Shown here one piece after another: positions 48,101 through 59,459 of a DNA stretch of 64,000 nt. Under the pieces are notes generated by a model. The model ran no database searches and was not told the DNA's origin. It saw only the letters and a list, made by a program, of their open reading frames with translations. Source of the DNA: Parus major (taxonomy: Eukaryota > Chordata > Aves > Passeriformes > Paridae); contig NC_031768.1 in assembly GCF_001522545.3 (NCBI RefSeq), positions 91,188,230 to 91,252,229 on the forward strand. Direction: 5' to 3'. Made by a program: the position numbers and the translations under genes. Numbering within the stretch: position 1 is the first letter of the stretch; every line of letters starts with the position of its first letter.

Positions 48101-50540
48101 ACAACTGTTGTGCTCAGATGGTTTTGTTAAAGTAGATGTTATAATTTGGTTCATTGAATGTTATCTTTTGTGTCACCTTCTTTTAAGAGAAATCTCTCTT
48201 AGGGGGTGTACTGAAAAGCAATGTTGTTAGTACACTGGCTCTGTTTTGCCTAGACCTCTCTTATCCTCCCTCTCCCCTTCTTTGATACCTAGATCAAATT
48301 TCTTCTAGGGAGCTCCCTCCATTACAAGGATGTTTCTGTCTGTGTTCCTGCCCGTTCATCACCTGACCTCCCCAGCAAGGGGGAATCAGAGTGTTGTTAC
48401 TTTAATTTAGTAACACAATCATCTTTATCATCCAGAGACCTTCCAGATAAAATGAACACCTGAGAAAGAATTGCTGTCTTGGCAAAGAGGGTTGTGGGTT
48501 TTTTTGGTTTATTTTTGTTTGTTTGTTTGTTTTTTAATGACCACTTGGTGTTTCTTGCATGTCAAATGGGTGATCTTTCTTCTTCTGGTAAATTAATGGT
48601 CATGCTTTGGAGCATGTGTGGTGGATCCCAGCAGCAGCATGACCTTTCAGAAAAAGGCCCAAGTCTTTTTTCAGTCTGATTCTTACACCTAGATCTGCTG
48701 TGTGCAGTGGGCTGGGAAAATGCACAGTGAGTGTATAATGCTGTACTACTGATCTCAGTAAGACAAACATGGCATTGCCAATAGTTCTGCTATTATCAGA
48801 GAGATGTCTATGTAATTACCTTCAAAAGTCTGGCATTTTTTCTCTACTGCTGGAGATTCAGATAATGATAGAAGAATAGTGATCCAGTTACCAGCTCCTC
48901 AAGGAGTTGTGGTAGACTTTGGCAACCATGTTTTCCATCTTTTGCAAGTTTGCTCATACATTGCCATGAAAGGTCTTTGTGTCTGTTCTGATGTTGCGTT
49001 GTTGGTGTCCAGGATACGACTTCTAACGGTGCCAGAGACCTTTCCGAGGCAGCACCTCTAAACTGGATGGGCCTTTCCCTTTCTTGCTTATGTTACAAAT
49101 ATGGCAACCTTTTTTTACTAAGTTCTGCAGCCTCTACTATGTGCTTAAAATGCAGTAATGGCAGGGAAATCGCTGGCATGACATGGACATCCAAAATCAG
49201 CAAGTCTTTCTTTGCCTTCATTTCTTAAAGCATATACATGTGTATGTCTAGACTCAAAAATTCAGGGGAAGTGTTTTGCTAGCAGTCAGCAAGCTCCTAT
49301 AATAAGGCTTCTTGGGGGATTTTGTAGCCTTTTTCTATTATTAGGTAAGCTTAGCAATGCAAAGCTCTTCAAATCACATCGAAAGGACATAGTGTGCAAT
49401 TACAGATGCAGAAATGTACAGCAGAAGTGTGACTGCTGAAGTCTGAACTTATAACTACAAAGATCTAAGTTGTACTGTTTTTCCAGACATATTATTTAGC
49501 TGCCTTCCCACCAATATTCAATTTTCCCTTGCATAAAAATAAAGCCACAGTCGAGGAGGGTTCTATCACTGTTGGAGTGCAGCCACAGAATGTGCAATCC
49601 AGTGGCTGTATCTCATAACACTGACCTAAGGCCAGATGTACCAGAGGAAGATAAGCAGTGAAATAGGAGCCCAAGGTAGGGATAGAGGTATATCATAGAA
49701 CTTTGTTAGATTTACTGTACTGACTATGGCCAGAACACTCCAGTAAGTAAAAATTTGTGAGTGGAAAGGTGGCTGTTGTGTGAATGACATCACAGATTTG
49801 CAAGGCAGGATTTTCCTCATAAGTGCTAAATCTGGTGCTCCAATTTAGGTGTCTGACATGAAATATGACACCTGTTTAAATGTGTGTACTTTGGCTTTTC
49901 ATCTAACGTGGAAAAGATAAATGTACTGGAAACTACTGAGTTTATGGTGCTTTGTTGTTTTAGTTACAGTCTGAACCCATACTTTCAGAATGTCAAAGAG
50001 TACTTAACCCTGGGCTTTTTAGAGAGATTGAGCATCTGTCATTCATGCAGTCCACTCAATTGGAGGGGACAGGAGAAGGGTTTTGGTTTTGAGGATTTCC
50101 TGTTTGTTTCCTGGAAAGCTGTTGAGTTGATGGCTTTCCATTCATCTCAGTTCCGTGTGGTTCAAAACAAAACCAGCTCAGTGTTGTCACAGATCCCTCC
50201 TTCTCACCTTTTTAAAGCCAGATCCTCAGGTGATCTACGGAGTCAGAGTTATGACAACCTAATGCTATCTGTAGATGTGCCCCCAGGTTTCCTAGTATGC
50301 AGTAGTTTTCTGAATTTTCCATCAGAGACTGTCTAGAGTAAAAAAATATAAATTTAAAATGTTGACTAGAAGCAGGAAAAGAATCCCTTAGGGCTTATTT
50401 TACACAGGGAAATGAACTGGTAGAACTATAGTGGAATAATTATAATTATACCACTGTGGCCTAGCCATAAATGAGAGGAAGTAATTGTATCAGAGGCATC
50501 TTACTTTTATTCTCAAATACAGTGTTCATATAGGGAGTTA
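45190..50540. other. Unique non-coding DNA, no gene recognised
   Basis: No gene or named repeat was recognised. A T-rich run with GTTT units lies at about 48499-48536. Frames of up to 150 codons (49884-50336, plus) show no domain or splice support that I can defend. Confidence 0.6.
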
Positions 50541-50559
50541 TTCTGCTAGTGCTACAGCA

Positions 50560-50675
50560 GATTATTATTATCATTATTGTTGTTATTTATTAACCAGCAT
50601 TTAATTTAGCACTTTTCTTTCCCCAGCGGATTTCAAAGTGCTTGAAAATTAAATCTGTATCATGATTCCTGTTCA
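50560..50675 (-). repeat. Old L2/MIR-like tail, antisense (left arm of an inverted pair)
   Basis: ATTATTATTATCATTATTGT and TTATTTATTAA are followed by TTTAGCACTTTT, CGGATTTCAAAGTGCTT and TGTATCATGATTCC. This is the antisense order of the L2-type tail ('aataataa', 'tagcacttttcatc', 'agatctcaaagcgctt', 'gtatcattatcccc'). Confidence 0.65.
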
Positions 50676-50839
50676 AAGTACCACTGTTGTCCTTCAGGCC
50701 AGTTTATATGAACTGTTAAAAAAATCTTAATACTTTCCTTATTCATCATCATAAAAATGAAAAGAAAAAAATAGGCACATACCCAAGTATTTCTCCCTTG
50801 CAGATCACCTTAAATATATGTAGCCAAGAGTCAAAAAAG

Positions 50840-51016
50840 ATAGGTTTTATTCCTGGCTCTGCCACTGACTCTCTGTATGTGACCTTGGCCAAGTTATTTT
50901 ACTTTTACAAATGAGAATAATAGTGCTGACCTTGCAGAGGTATTATGAGGCTTTATTTCTAAAGCTTGCAAAACCTTTTGAGATCTTAAAGTGGAAAGAG
51001 ATAGCAAAGTTCAAAG
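50840..51016 (+). repeat. Old L2/MIR-like fragment, sense (right arm of an inverted pair)
   Basis: TCCTGGCTCTGCCACTGACT, then TATGTGACCTTGGCCAAGTT, then AAATGAGAATAATAGTGCTG and CTTGCAGAGGTATTATGAGG, then CTTTTGAGATCTTAAAG and AGATAGCAAAGTTCAAAG follow the MIR/L2 consensus in order over about 175 bases. It is the clearest copy of this class in the window. A 70-codon frame (50911-51123) overlapping it is chance. Confidence 0.8.
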
Positions 51017-51858
51017 TACAACTAATATTAAACACATTTATCATATGGGTTGGATACAAATGTTTTAGCCATCTGATCTCAGTCATTTTCATTTTTAAAC
51101 TTCAAAGCCTAATTGAGATTTAGTTTCTGTAAATTTCACTGATTGCTGCTTTTCCAGTGTGTGGGTGATACTGTATGTTGTCTTTTCCCTTCCCACAACC
51201 TTTGGCCAGCCTCATCCATTGCTCTTGCCTCTTGGTCCTTCACCAATAGATGGAAGATGATTTGGCAGAGCTGACAAGATCAAGTCATATTGTCAGGTCA
51301 CTGATCTCTGCACTCAAGATTTTAGTTAGGCTCATCTTCTGAGCCTTCAATGGCCTAATTGCTGCTAGGGCTCTTGAATCATTGTGAGAGACCAAGTTGC
51401 AATCTTTGTAGGGTAATACTTTTGATACCTTATCTTTGCTACTAAAAAAAATGTAAAAAAAATTAATCCCTTTTGTTTAATTTCTGAGCACCATGACGGG
51501 ATTCCATAATGCCACCTCAATACCATCTGTAGCTTTTGCCTGCTTGTTTCCATCTTTAATGTCTTCTGTGGCTGGAAGGCTTTTCTGTGCCTACCAAAGC
51601 AAATACCACACAGTTGGTCTTTTTCCTAGCAGAACTTTCTGCTTCAAGTGTCAAGCATATCTTATACATCATGAGACACTGGAGAGAAAAGAAGTCTTTA
51701 TATCTCTTACTTGAGGCAATGTATTTTACATGTTTCTTAGTGAAGTAATATTTAAGTGCATAGCACCTGGTAGCCCAGAAACGCAGCCCCTCTGCATGGA
51801 CCCCTTGGTGATTCCTGCAAAACAAACAAAATGTAACTCCCAGTCATAAAATCCTAGC

Positions 51859-51904
51859 AAAAGTCCTTCCAACCTAACCTAGGCTTAGGTTGGAAGGGAC
51901 TTTT
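51859..51904. repeat. Near-perfect fold-back at the CR1 3' end
   Basis: The left arm at 51859-51876 (AAAAGTCCTTCCAACCTA) is the reverse complement of the right arm at 51886-51904 (TAGGTTGGAAGGGACTTTT) except for one missing base. The 9-base spacer contains CCTAGG. The right arm is the normal antisense CR1 3' end; the left arm is an inverted copy of it. Confidence 0.9.
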
Positions 51905-52050
51905 AAAGGCATCTAGTCCAGTTCTGCAATGAGCAAGGACACCTTCCACTAGACCAGGTTGCTCAGAGGCCTGTCCAACCTGTCCAAGTGTTTCTGTGGA
52001 TGGCAGCACTCTTTGTGCCCTCCAAATTGCCTGGTGGAGACAATTCACTC
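51878..52050 (-). mobile_element. Avian CR1 LINE 3' fragment, antisense
   Basis: TAGGTTGGAAGGGACTTTTA, GGCATCTAGTCCAG, TGCAATGAGCAAGGACACCT and CCAGGTTGCTCAGAGGCC match the antisense 3' end of bird CR1 almost base for base. As usual for CR1, only the 3' end is present (5' truncated), so no reverse transcriptase is encoded. It is much younger than the CR1 copies at 19-21 kb. It supports an avian origin for the window. Confidence 0.95.
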
Positions 52051-52329
52051 CCTTTGCTTACTTCAGGATAAAAGGTGCTTGTGGAGTTCTGTTTAAATGA
52101 AGCTTTCTTTGTGCTGATTTATCTTCTAGCCAAAGTCCAATAGTGTTGGTACCTGAACAAACAGAAAGACAATTATTGAACATTGAAGGTCTTGTATTTT
52201 GGCTGCACTGTTTGCTCTGCTGCATCATGAAGGCACTAACTTTATTTGAAAGATGAAGGAAAGATCAGAGAATGACTGTTGGCATTATGGTGTTGAATAA
52301 GGTTTATAATAGCAATGATCCTCCATGAA

Positions 52330-52560
52330 AACTGTTGTTATCACAGTTAATGTCTGCTTTGTCAGTGCACTAACCTTCCTCGGCTTTGCCTCGGGCCATT
52401 AAATGACCAACCATTCGTTAAACACCCGGGAGCAACCTGTTTCAGGGGGAATATTATGGAGTTCATTTCCTATGGAGTGAAGCATTTGAAATATCATGTA
52501 TGTGTCACTTGCTACCACTTACACGTGGGTACCTGTCCCAGCTTTCACACGCGTGAACTT
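52330..52560. promoter_or_regulatory. Candidate conserved non-coding element
   Basis: CpG-retaining unique sequence (CCTCGGC, CCTCGGGCC, CATTCGTTAAAC, CACCCGGGAG, ACACGTGGG, ACACGCGTG) with GCCATTAAATGACC and GTTATCACAGTTAATG cores. It includes an E-box-like CACGTG at about 52523-52528. It has no coding frame of note and no repeat family. Assignment is by texture. Confidence 0.25.
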
Positions 52561-52599
52561 GGCCACAGACAGAGTTCTCTGTTCTCACGTGTGTTCTCT

Positions 52600-53880
52600 T
52601 TTATGCTCTGGAGTCCACTGATTCATGTCTTCCCATGGTAAACCTGAATCCAGCTCATGCAAACAGGATTCTAAGAGGAAGAGGGAAGATATGTGTTTAT
52701 GAGTTGATCTGATAAATTGAGAGAGTAATACACACAGGTTTGTTACTTTTCCTTAGCTTTTTGTAGTTTCCACTTTTTCTGCCTTTCAGTTTCCTTTGTT
52801 ATTTTTCCTGAAACAGTTGTGTTTTCACCTAACTTTCAACAGAACAGTCACTCAGATGCATTCGAAAAGATCTCCAAAGAGCTACTTTAGTACTGGCACT
52901 CCTCCTACTTTGACTTGCTCTTTTCCCCAGAGATTGACTCATTTCTAATATTTTTTTACCCTGTGGTGCTAACTTTCCCTGTTATCTTTCTTGACAACTG
53001 AACATAAGTCTTAGTCTTCTGCCTTTGAGCTTGACAGTTACTTTTACCACCTCTTCCATTGTCTTCAACTGTTCCTTTGCTTTTCTCAAGCGGCTGAAGT
53101 TAAGTCTGTCATTTTTCAAAGTGAATAAATGATCTATGGGAGGGATCTAAATGCTTCTTCCCCACTGAGGAATTTGTGCTGTCATATAGCATTGGGAGCT
53201 GCAGCATCACCACAACACTCACAATCTCCATCCAATATTCCTTTAGGCCTGGCACATCTGGACTGGTTTTCTCCAGGCCAAGAATTCCACCACATACCAG
53301 AAGATTTGTTCATACACTATGGGAAGTGTGGATCCCTCCATGTGACCCTTTGCATCTTTATTTTTGCTTGTATAATGTTATTTAGAAATACGGAACTTTA
53401 TGCCCTTTATCACTGTATGCTGGGAGTGTAAATCTCTTGTATCAGTCTCAGAGAGATTTACAGCTCTGTGTAAAAAATTCCTGTGTGAATTCTTCCGCTG
53501 ATAACCTCTGGTTGCATTTTAGTCTTTAAAAGCTCCATAAGGCAGGGACCATGTATTTCCAAGTGTGTGGAAAGCAGCAAGGACATAGCAGTACTTCTTT
53601 GTGCAAACATTTTAAAAAAGAGAGAAAAAGGCATTCTGCCTTATCATTAGGATCACAAAGGTTATAGCAGGAGCTCTCCTTGTTGAATACTGAAATCTGT
53701 TTGAAAAATTAACTCTAGACAGCACACTATGGCAGGAGCAGCAAGAGGGCACACCAGAGTCCCTGGCACACCTTTGCTCTAAAAGGAAATGCTACCTTGT
53801 GCCTCAGATATGTAGATGCAGGGGCTTTTTATGCTTCCTTGGCAATTCAGAAATTAAAATGGAGAAAAAGCTTCTTCTTT
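52600..53880. other. Unique non-coding DNA, no gene recognised
   Basis: Nothing recognisable except short T- and A-rich runs. Frames of about 100 codons (53129-53431) lack domains. Confidence 0.6.
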
Positions 53881-53884
53881 AGTG

Positions 53885-54150
53885 CCAGCCACTCTTAATT
53901 GCACCTCTCTATCTCAGTATGGATTTCGCTCATTTTTAAGGGCTCCCCTGCTTTCCTTCCCTTCTTTCTGGCGTGGTAAAGTGCTCTCTCGTGCTGCTTG
54001 GACACTCCCGAGTGCTGCTCGCTGCAGGTGTCAGTCTGACAGTTTATGAGAGCACTTCATAATCCCGTAAAGAGAGAGGAGAGCACTTGGCAATGCACAG
54101 CCAGAGATGCTGCTTAGCTTCATGTGCTCTTCACATGCAAATGAGGGAGG
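53885..54150. promoter_or_regulatory. Candidate conserved non-coding element
   Basis: Motif-dense unique block. CTCTTAATTGCACC and TTTCGCTCATTTTTAAG lie upstream, GGCGTGGTAAAG, CTCTCGTGC, CTCCCGAGTGCTGCTCG and AATCCCGTAAAG in the centre, and an octamer-like CACATGCAAATGAG near 54132-54145. Several CpGs are retained. There is no long frame and no repeat match. The octamer-like ATGCAAAT suggests POU-factor binding, which is inference from the motif only. Confidence 0.32.
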
Positions 54151-54285
54151 CTGCTTTCACTACACAGGCCCTTCAAGGCACACAGAAGTGCAAACATTTT
54201 CAGAATCTGTATCTGGTAAGCAAACATCCTTAACTTTCCACAAGTGCATCTCCCTTGTCTTCCTATCAAATAAAAAAGCAAGGAG

Positions 54286-54360
54286 ACTAAGTAACTAAAT
54301 AAATAGTTATTAGCAATAGTTATGTTGATAAAACTAAATTAACTAAATAGCTAAATAACA
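54286..54360. repeat. Degenerate AAAT/TAAC-type simple repeat
   Basis: Repeated ACTAAATA/AACTAAAT/GCTAAATA units form an imperfect AT-rich tandem. Confidence 0.7.
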
Positions 54361-54653
54361 AGATGTCCATCCCGTCCTTCTGCGAGATCCAGACCATAGC
54401 AGGGATGATCCAGAACAGAAGTGTGCGCATGAGAAGTTCAGTTGAAAAGCTGGGCATCCAAGGACCCAGGGCATAAGGAGCTTTGAAATCATGTGGTTTT
54501 AAAACACAGTAAGCCTAAACCTTGTCTATTTGATTCATAAGACATTAGAATGCACTGGTCTGTGCTGTCTTTCTTTTTAAAAAATTGGAAAAAATACTTC
54601 TTTTTTCTTTAAAAACAGAGCCACAGACAAAAACAAAACAAACAACAAAACAA

Positions 54654-54669
54654 TTTTTTTTAAAAAAAA
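54654..54669. repeat. Perfect T8-A8 palindrome in an A-rich tract
   Basis: Eight T followed directly by eight A, embedded in CAAAA-rich sequence (54630-54690). Low-complexity; possible local DNA bending or cruciform. Confidence 0.85.
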
Positions 54670-54869
54670 CACAACAAAAAAACAAGCTAGAGGTGTGGTT
54701 CTCAGCTTTAGAAATCAGTGAGTTAGAAGTAAAAAAGGTGTTGCTTATTAGTAGACTCTGTATAATGTCTGTCTTTAGGACACTTCTTTATAGCACAAAT
54801 AGCAAGAGGATGAAATATTCAAATTGCAGTTCCTTCTTGCCTCTCTTCTACATTTAATTTACTTTTAAT

Positions 54870-56255
54870 ATAATTATTCATTACTTAATATAGCCAAACA
54901 TTATTTGCCTAAATGTCTGTGGTATAAAATGTGTTTATCTAAAGTGAGGTCATAACACTCAGTTGTTTCTGACATGTTAAACAGTACTTTGTTCTGCAGA
55001 ACCTTTTACTAACATGCCTTATTGTGACCTCCCATTCCTATCAGACAAATAAAGGAATGTGAGAGCATGTTTTTAGATGTTGCCCTGCCTATCTCTAGAT
55101 TTATAAAGCACTACTGCTGGAATTTTGGGCAATTCAGTGAACTGTTTTCTCACTAGCCACACACACGTGACATTCTCTCACCTGAATGTGGAAGGTCTTT
55201 TTCACAAGCAAGAAGAGACAGTGGGAGGGGGGTTAAAAAGTCGGGGGGCTCACTTTCTCTTCTTACTGATGTCAAGTGCAGGACACAAGCATGTCCTTTG
55301 GATCCTGTGGAGTTAGAGCAGTGTTTTAGCAACAAAGGTTGGAAATCAGCCCCATGATGGCCTCAAGTTTTATAATACTGAGATGTGTCCAGTTTTGGTA
55401 GCTAGATTTCTCTGGGTGATACAAGCTCCACAGTTCTTGCCCCTGATTAGAGTCATATAGAAATGAAGCCATTCTAATTTGTACTTCTAAAACATGCAAA
55501 TGGCATATTAGCAACTGATACTGCAGGTATCAGCCAACTTTCCCACAGCTTGTGCTAGGCAGGGCATTGGGAATTAAAATAGAAACTGGGAAACTAGGTG
55601 GCTTTAGGGATTGGTAATATGAGTATTACCAATAATGCTTCTGTGTCACAGATGTGAATGCAGCCTAGGAAATGTTGTTAGCTGTTTCATCATGGTGTCT
55701 CAGGAGACTATGTAGGCTTTGCATCAGTTTCTTGTTCTTGAATCAAAGAATGTTGAGACAAACAAAAATCCTTCCATTGATTTTACTGACTTTGTGGCTT
55801 TGGCTAACCTCATGGGCATTGTGCAAACAGCATATCCCCAAATTGTGAACTCTTTCTCCAAGAGAGTCCTGACAGAAGGGCCAAGCCTGAGGTCTAATCT
55901 CTGGCTTTGAGGCAGTCCCTCTCTATCAACATTTGGATGTGTCTGTGGAATAAGGTATGAAAAGAAGTGTTGTTCCCTGTCCTGTGGATTAATAGAGAAT
56001 TTCCTGGGAGTGGTAATGCAGCACATTAAAGCCAATAAAGACCCCAAACCAAAACCACCTACAAAAATACCCTTTATAACAAATATCTACGTAAGTAGTG
56101 CATATCTGAATTGACAATTAGTTTGCTGCACCAGCCTATGTGTAATGTTCCTGTGTATCTTTCCTTCCTCTGTTCATTCTTAGCACCTTTTTATCCGAGA
56201 CTCTCGAAATCACAGTGAAGCAGTAATGAATTAAGCAGCACGGTACCCCTGCTAG
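54870..56255. other. Unique non-coding DNA, no gene recognised
   Basis: No exon, RNA gene or named repeat was recognised. The longest frame (55724-56047, minus, 107 codons) overlaps a plus frame and has no domain. Confidence 0.6.
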
Positions 56256-56261
56256 TTAGGT

Positions 56262-56350
56262 AAATGCCATTTCTGTTTCCACAGATGGGGGGGAAATGAG
56301 CCACAAAGAGGTTAAGTGCTTCACCTAAGGTCATGCTCTAATGCATCATT
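56262..56350 (-). repeat. Old MIR/L2-like fragment, antisense
   Basis: CATTTCTGTTTCCACAGATG, then GGGGGGAAATGAGCCACAAA, then GAGGTTAAGTGCTTCACCTA and AGGTCATGC follow the antisense MIR/L2 consensus ('cattttacagatgggg', 'aactgaggcacagagaggttaagtgacttgcccaaggtcac'). Clear despite an insertion of extra G bases. Confidence 0.75.
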
Positions 56351-56409
56351 GTTCTTTTTCTGCACGGTGAGGGCTCGGGTCCCCCTGCCGGAAAAACTGC
56401 TCTGAACTG

Positions 56410-59350
56410 GTTTCTGACTCTGAGCATATCTGATTAATCCCATTCATACAGACAGAAAATGAGTACTGAAATTATACTCTTGTCCTTCAGCTACCTAAAG
56501 CAGACTTCTTAAATTGAATTATAGGACATTTTATTAGCTATCTGTAGTAATGATAATTAATTAAAGATGTATTAATACCTCTCAATAGGTCTATCCAGTA
56601 TAGAGAAACATAATTGTTGTGTATTACATCTATGTAGCAAAGTACAGGTCAAAACCATCTTACAGCTGCTGCTTCTAGGACACAGAAAAGGCCTTATGGT
56701 AGCTAGAATCTCCTTTCTGCCTGTCTTTGGATGTTTTAAGGAGATGAGCAGCATTCTTGAACATAGCAGCACTTTGTTTCTGTATTGATTAAACTTTTAC
56801 ATACACAGCCATCTTCCAAAATTTGTCATTCCCCTGCTTTCTCTTAGCCCCATAGTTTCAGGAAATGGCTGTCATCACCATTTTGATGATGAGGGCAAAT
56901 GGCTGAAATGACAGAAACGTCATTCTGTTTGCAAACAAGATAAAAGGAAGCCTGAAACTCAAAAGCACTTTCAACCATCAAGTGGAGAAAACTGTCACCA
57001 GATCAAGATTTGATGGTAAAAGATTCCATTCCTGTCCTTATTTTATATTCAGGCAGAGACAGGAAAAGATGAAGCTAGAAAAAGTAAGTTTCAGGATCCA
57101 ACACCCACAATTCCCTAGGGGCTGTGAGTCCTTTGTTTTTACATATTTATTTTTTTTCTCATTTTTCACAAGAGTATGCAAGATGTGCGCATGATCTTAC
57201 TGTCTTCTACTCCCAAGTGCCTTCATGCCTGTTCTTCAGCTCATGATCACAGAGCCTGTATGAAAACACACAGCCTCTTATTGCGAGAGCTCTAGGGGAC
57301 AATTCTGAGCTGATGAGACAAAATTTTGTCAGCCAGGTATCTTGTAAAGGCTTTGTTTTTGGTGGAAAGTTAAGCTTGTCTTCAGAAATACTTGTCAAGA
57401 GCTTTGTTTTTGCTGCCTTCTTTTCCATCTTGTGTCTCTGGCTGGTCAGTGGTGAGCAATTGCTGAGTTGTTGCCTTCTCCCACCTCATTACTCTGTGCA
57501 CAGTGTTCCCACTTACTTACTTACTCCCACCTCTCTGCTTTGGGGCTGTTAGGTACAGCAAGTTGCTGTGCCAGTCCTGGTACACGAGTAAAAATGCTTC
57601 CCTGGTATTTGAAGCTGGTTGCAACTAATTGGAAGATGATCTCTTGTTCCTCACCTAATCAGAGTGAAGGGAGGGAAGGGAAGGATGATACTCATCCTCT
57701 TGCTCTGCCTATCAGAATATTTTATCCTGTCTCATGCATTTGTTCACATGATGTATGCTCCTGGTGACATTATTAATCTGCTCCTGACATTGCTGCTTCT
57801 GAAACTTGCTGGAGTATAATTTGCTCTTTTCCTTTAGGCATCTGTTTGGCTATAACTGTGTCCTTCTGACTTCATCTAGAAAACAGAATTTTGGATTAAT
57901 GCTTGGAGGCCACAAGAAGGGGGCTACGAGAGCTTCTCCAACAGGGCTTTTAAAAACATTTTAAAAAAATATTTTTACATTTTTTCATAGCTGGGAGGAA
58001 CAGCTGTGTGTTGTTCCCCCATTGGTGTTCTTACCCTTTCAGTTATGCCTCCCTCTGTCAGGGCCAGTTGGAGAAGCAGGGACAGACGAAGTCACACACC
58101 CTTTTTAAATCTGCAGGTCACATATCATCAATTACTTTTTGACAAGGTCAGGCAAGAATCCTGAGAAGAGTCAAACTCCCTAATTAAATGGCTTCCCCCA
58201 GGTAGCTGATGTGTACTGAAGGACTCTGAAAATGACTGCAACAAACAAGGTTTCTCTTTCTGGCCCTCCAAGAAACAGTTTTCTGGTGCAAATGAAGTAG
58301 CTTCATCAAAAATCCCCAAGACTTCTCAAAATAGAAGATGAAGTGAAATAAGTGCAAGTCTTTAAATTATTTATGCTGGAGGGTATAAAATTAACCCTTA
58401 TGTTTTGCATAACATCTCTCTGATTGCAGATAATAGTTCTTTTCAGCTCTTGAATGTCAGATTTTTAAAATAAAAACATTCACTATGAAGCACCTCAGGT
58501 TTTCCTGGCTATCTGATACAAATGTTTGCTTGTCTTCAGGTGCATGGATTTGTCCTTGCTGCTTGTATGTATGTTCTCTTTTCTTATTAACACAGAAATA
58601 TAGGCAAAGATCCATGCCCCTTCTTCCTAATTTTTTGGGCTAGAAATTACTGTAAAAAACTCAGGAGGCTGTGATTTTTGCTTATAGGCATTGGACTCTG
58701 GTCTCTAGAGACTACACTAAGAAAGGCAGCAGTGTTGTGATAGCATTTGTGTAGCCAAAGATTGTAAAATGTCCACCTGTCCTCTGAGAAGGGCTTTATT
58801 CCAGGAGCCAAACACTAACTGCTGCCTTCATCTTTCAGATTAAGTGCAAGCATGGGGTTACAGGGATGAAGCTGCTTCCTGTCCTCTAAAATTATGTTTT
58901 TGCTTTATATTTCTTGAGTGCCACTTCATTAGAAGTGGCTGGAGGAATGAAGATAGTTTCTGTCTAATGTATATGCACTCAGATTTTTCTGAACTAGAGT
59001 AGTGAGAACAAAGTCCTTCACAAATATATCCAAAGGACAACATTCCTGGACTCCGGAGCCCGAGGTTAGATACGCAGCCCTTAAAATAAATCAACAGATA
59101 ATGTGTCCTCATTGAAGTTGATGGAAAATAGATAGCTAAGTTCTTTTGAACACTTGAACCTTAAGCAGTTGCAGCAAGGTGAGATCCTGGAGTGTGTGAA
59201 AACAGAGACACTAGAAGGTATGATTTTATTATTTAGGCAAGTCATGACAAGGAGATGTACGGTAAGGGTAGAAATTCTTTTCTCCAATATACAGAAGCAA
59301 AAGGTTAAAGCTCAATAACATTATTTTTTTTTTTCTTTACTAAAAAGATC
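56410..59350. other. Unique non-coding DNA, no gene recognised
   Basis: No gene or named repeat. Minor features are a CTTA tandem at about 57512-57524, a GGGA-rich run near 57668-57685 and T/A runs near 57959-57985. Confidence 0.6.
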
Positions 59351-59360
59351 ATTCTCTTCT

Positions 59361-59456
59361 GCAGACACGGAAACAGGCAGTGCTGAAGTCACTCATAAAA
59401 CTTCTGACAGAATAAGGAATAGAATCCAAATTTACTAACTCTTATTACAGTGCTAG
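59361..59456 (-). repeat. Old MIR/L2-like fragment, antisense
   Basis: GCAGACACGGAAACAGGCAG, TGCTGAAGTCACTCATAAAA, CTTCTGACAGAATAAGGAAT and AGAATCCAAATTTACTAACT, ending in CAGTGCTAG, follow the antisense MIR/L2 order ('gatggggaaactgaggca', 'gaagtgacttg', 'agtggcagagcagggaatagaacc', 'ctgactcccagtccagtgct'). Confidence 0.65.
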
Positions 59457-59459
59457 AAA

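Noticed and set aside
49884..50336. 150-codon frame (plus)
   Set aside because: No domain, signal or splice evidence, and hydrophobic and Cys-rich bias typical of chance frames.
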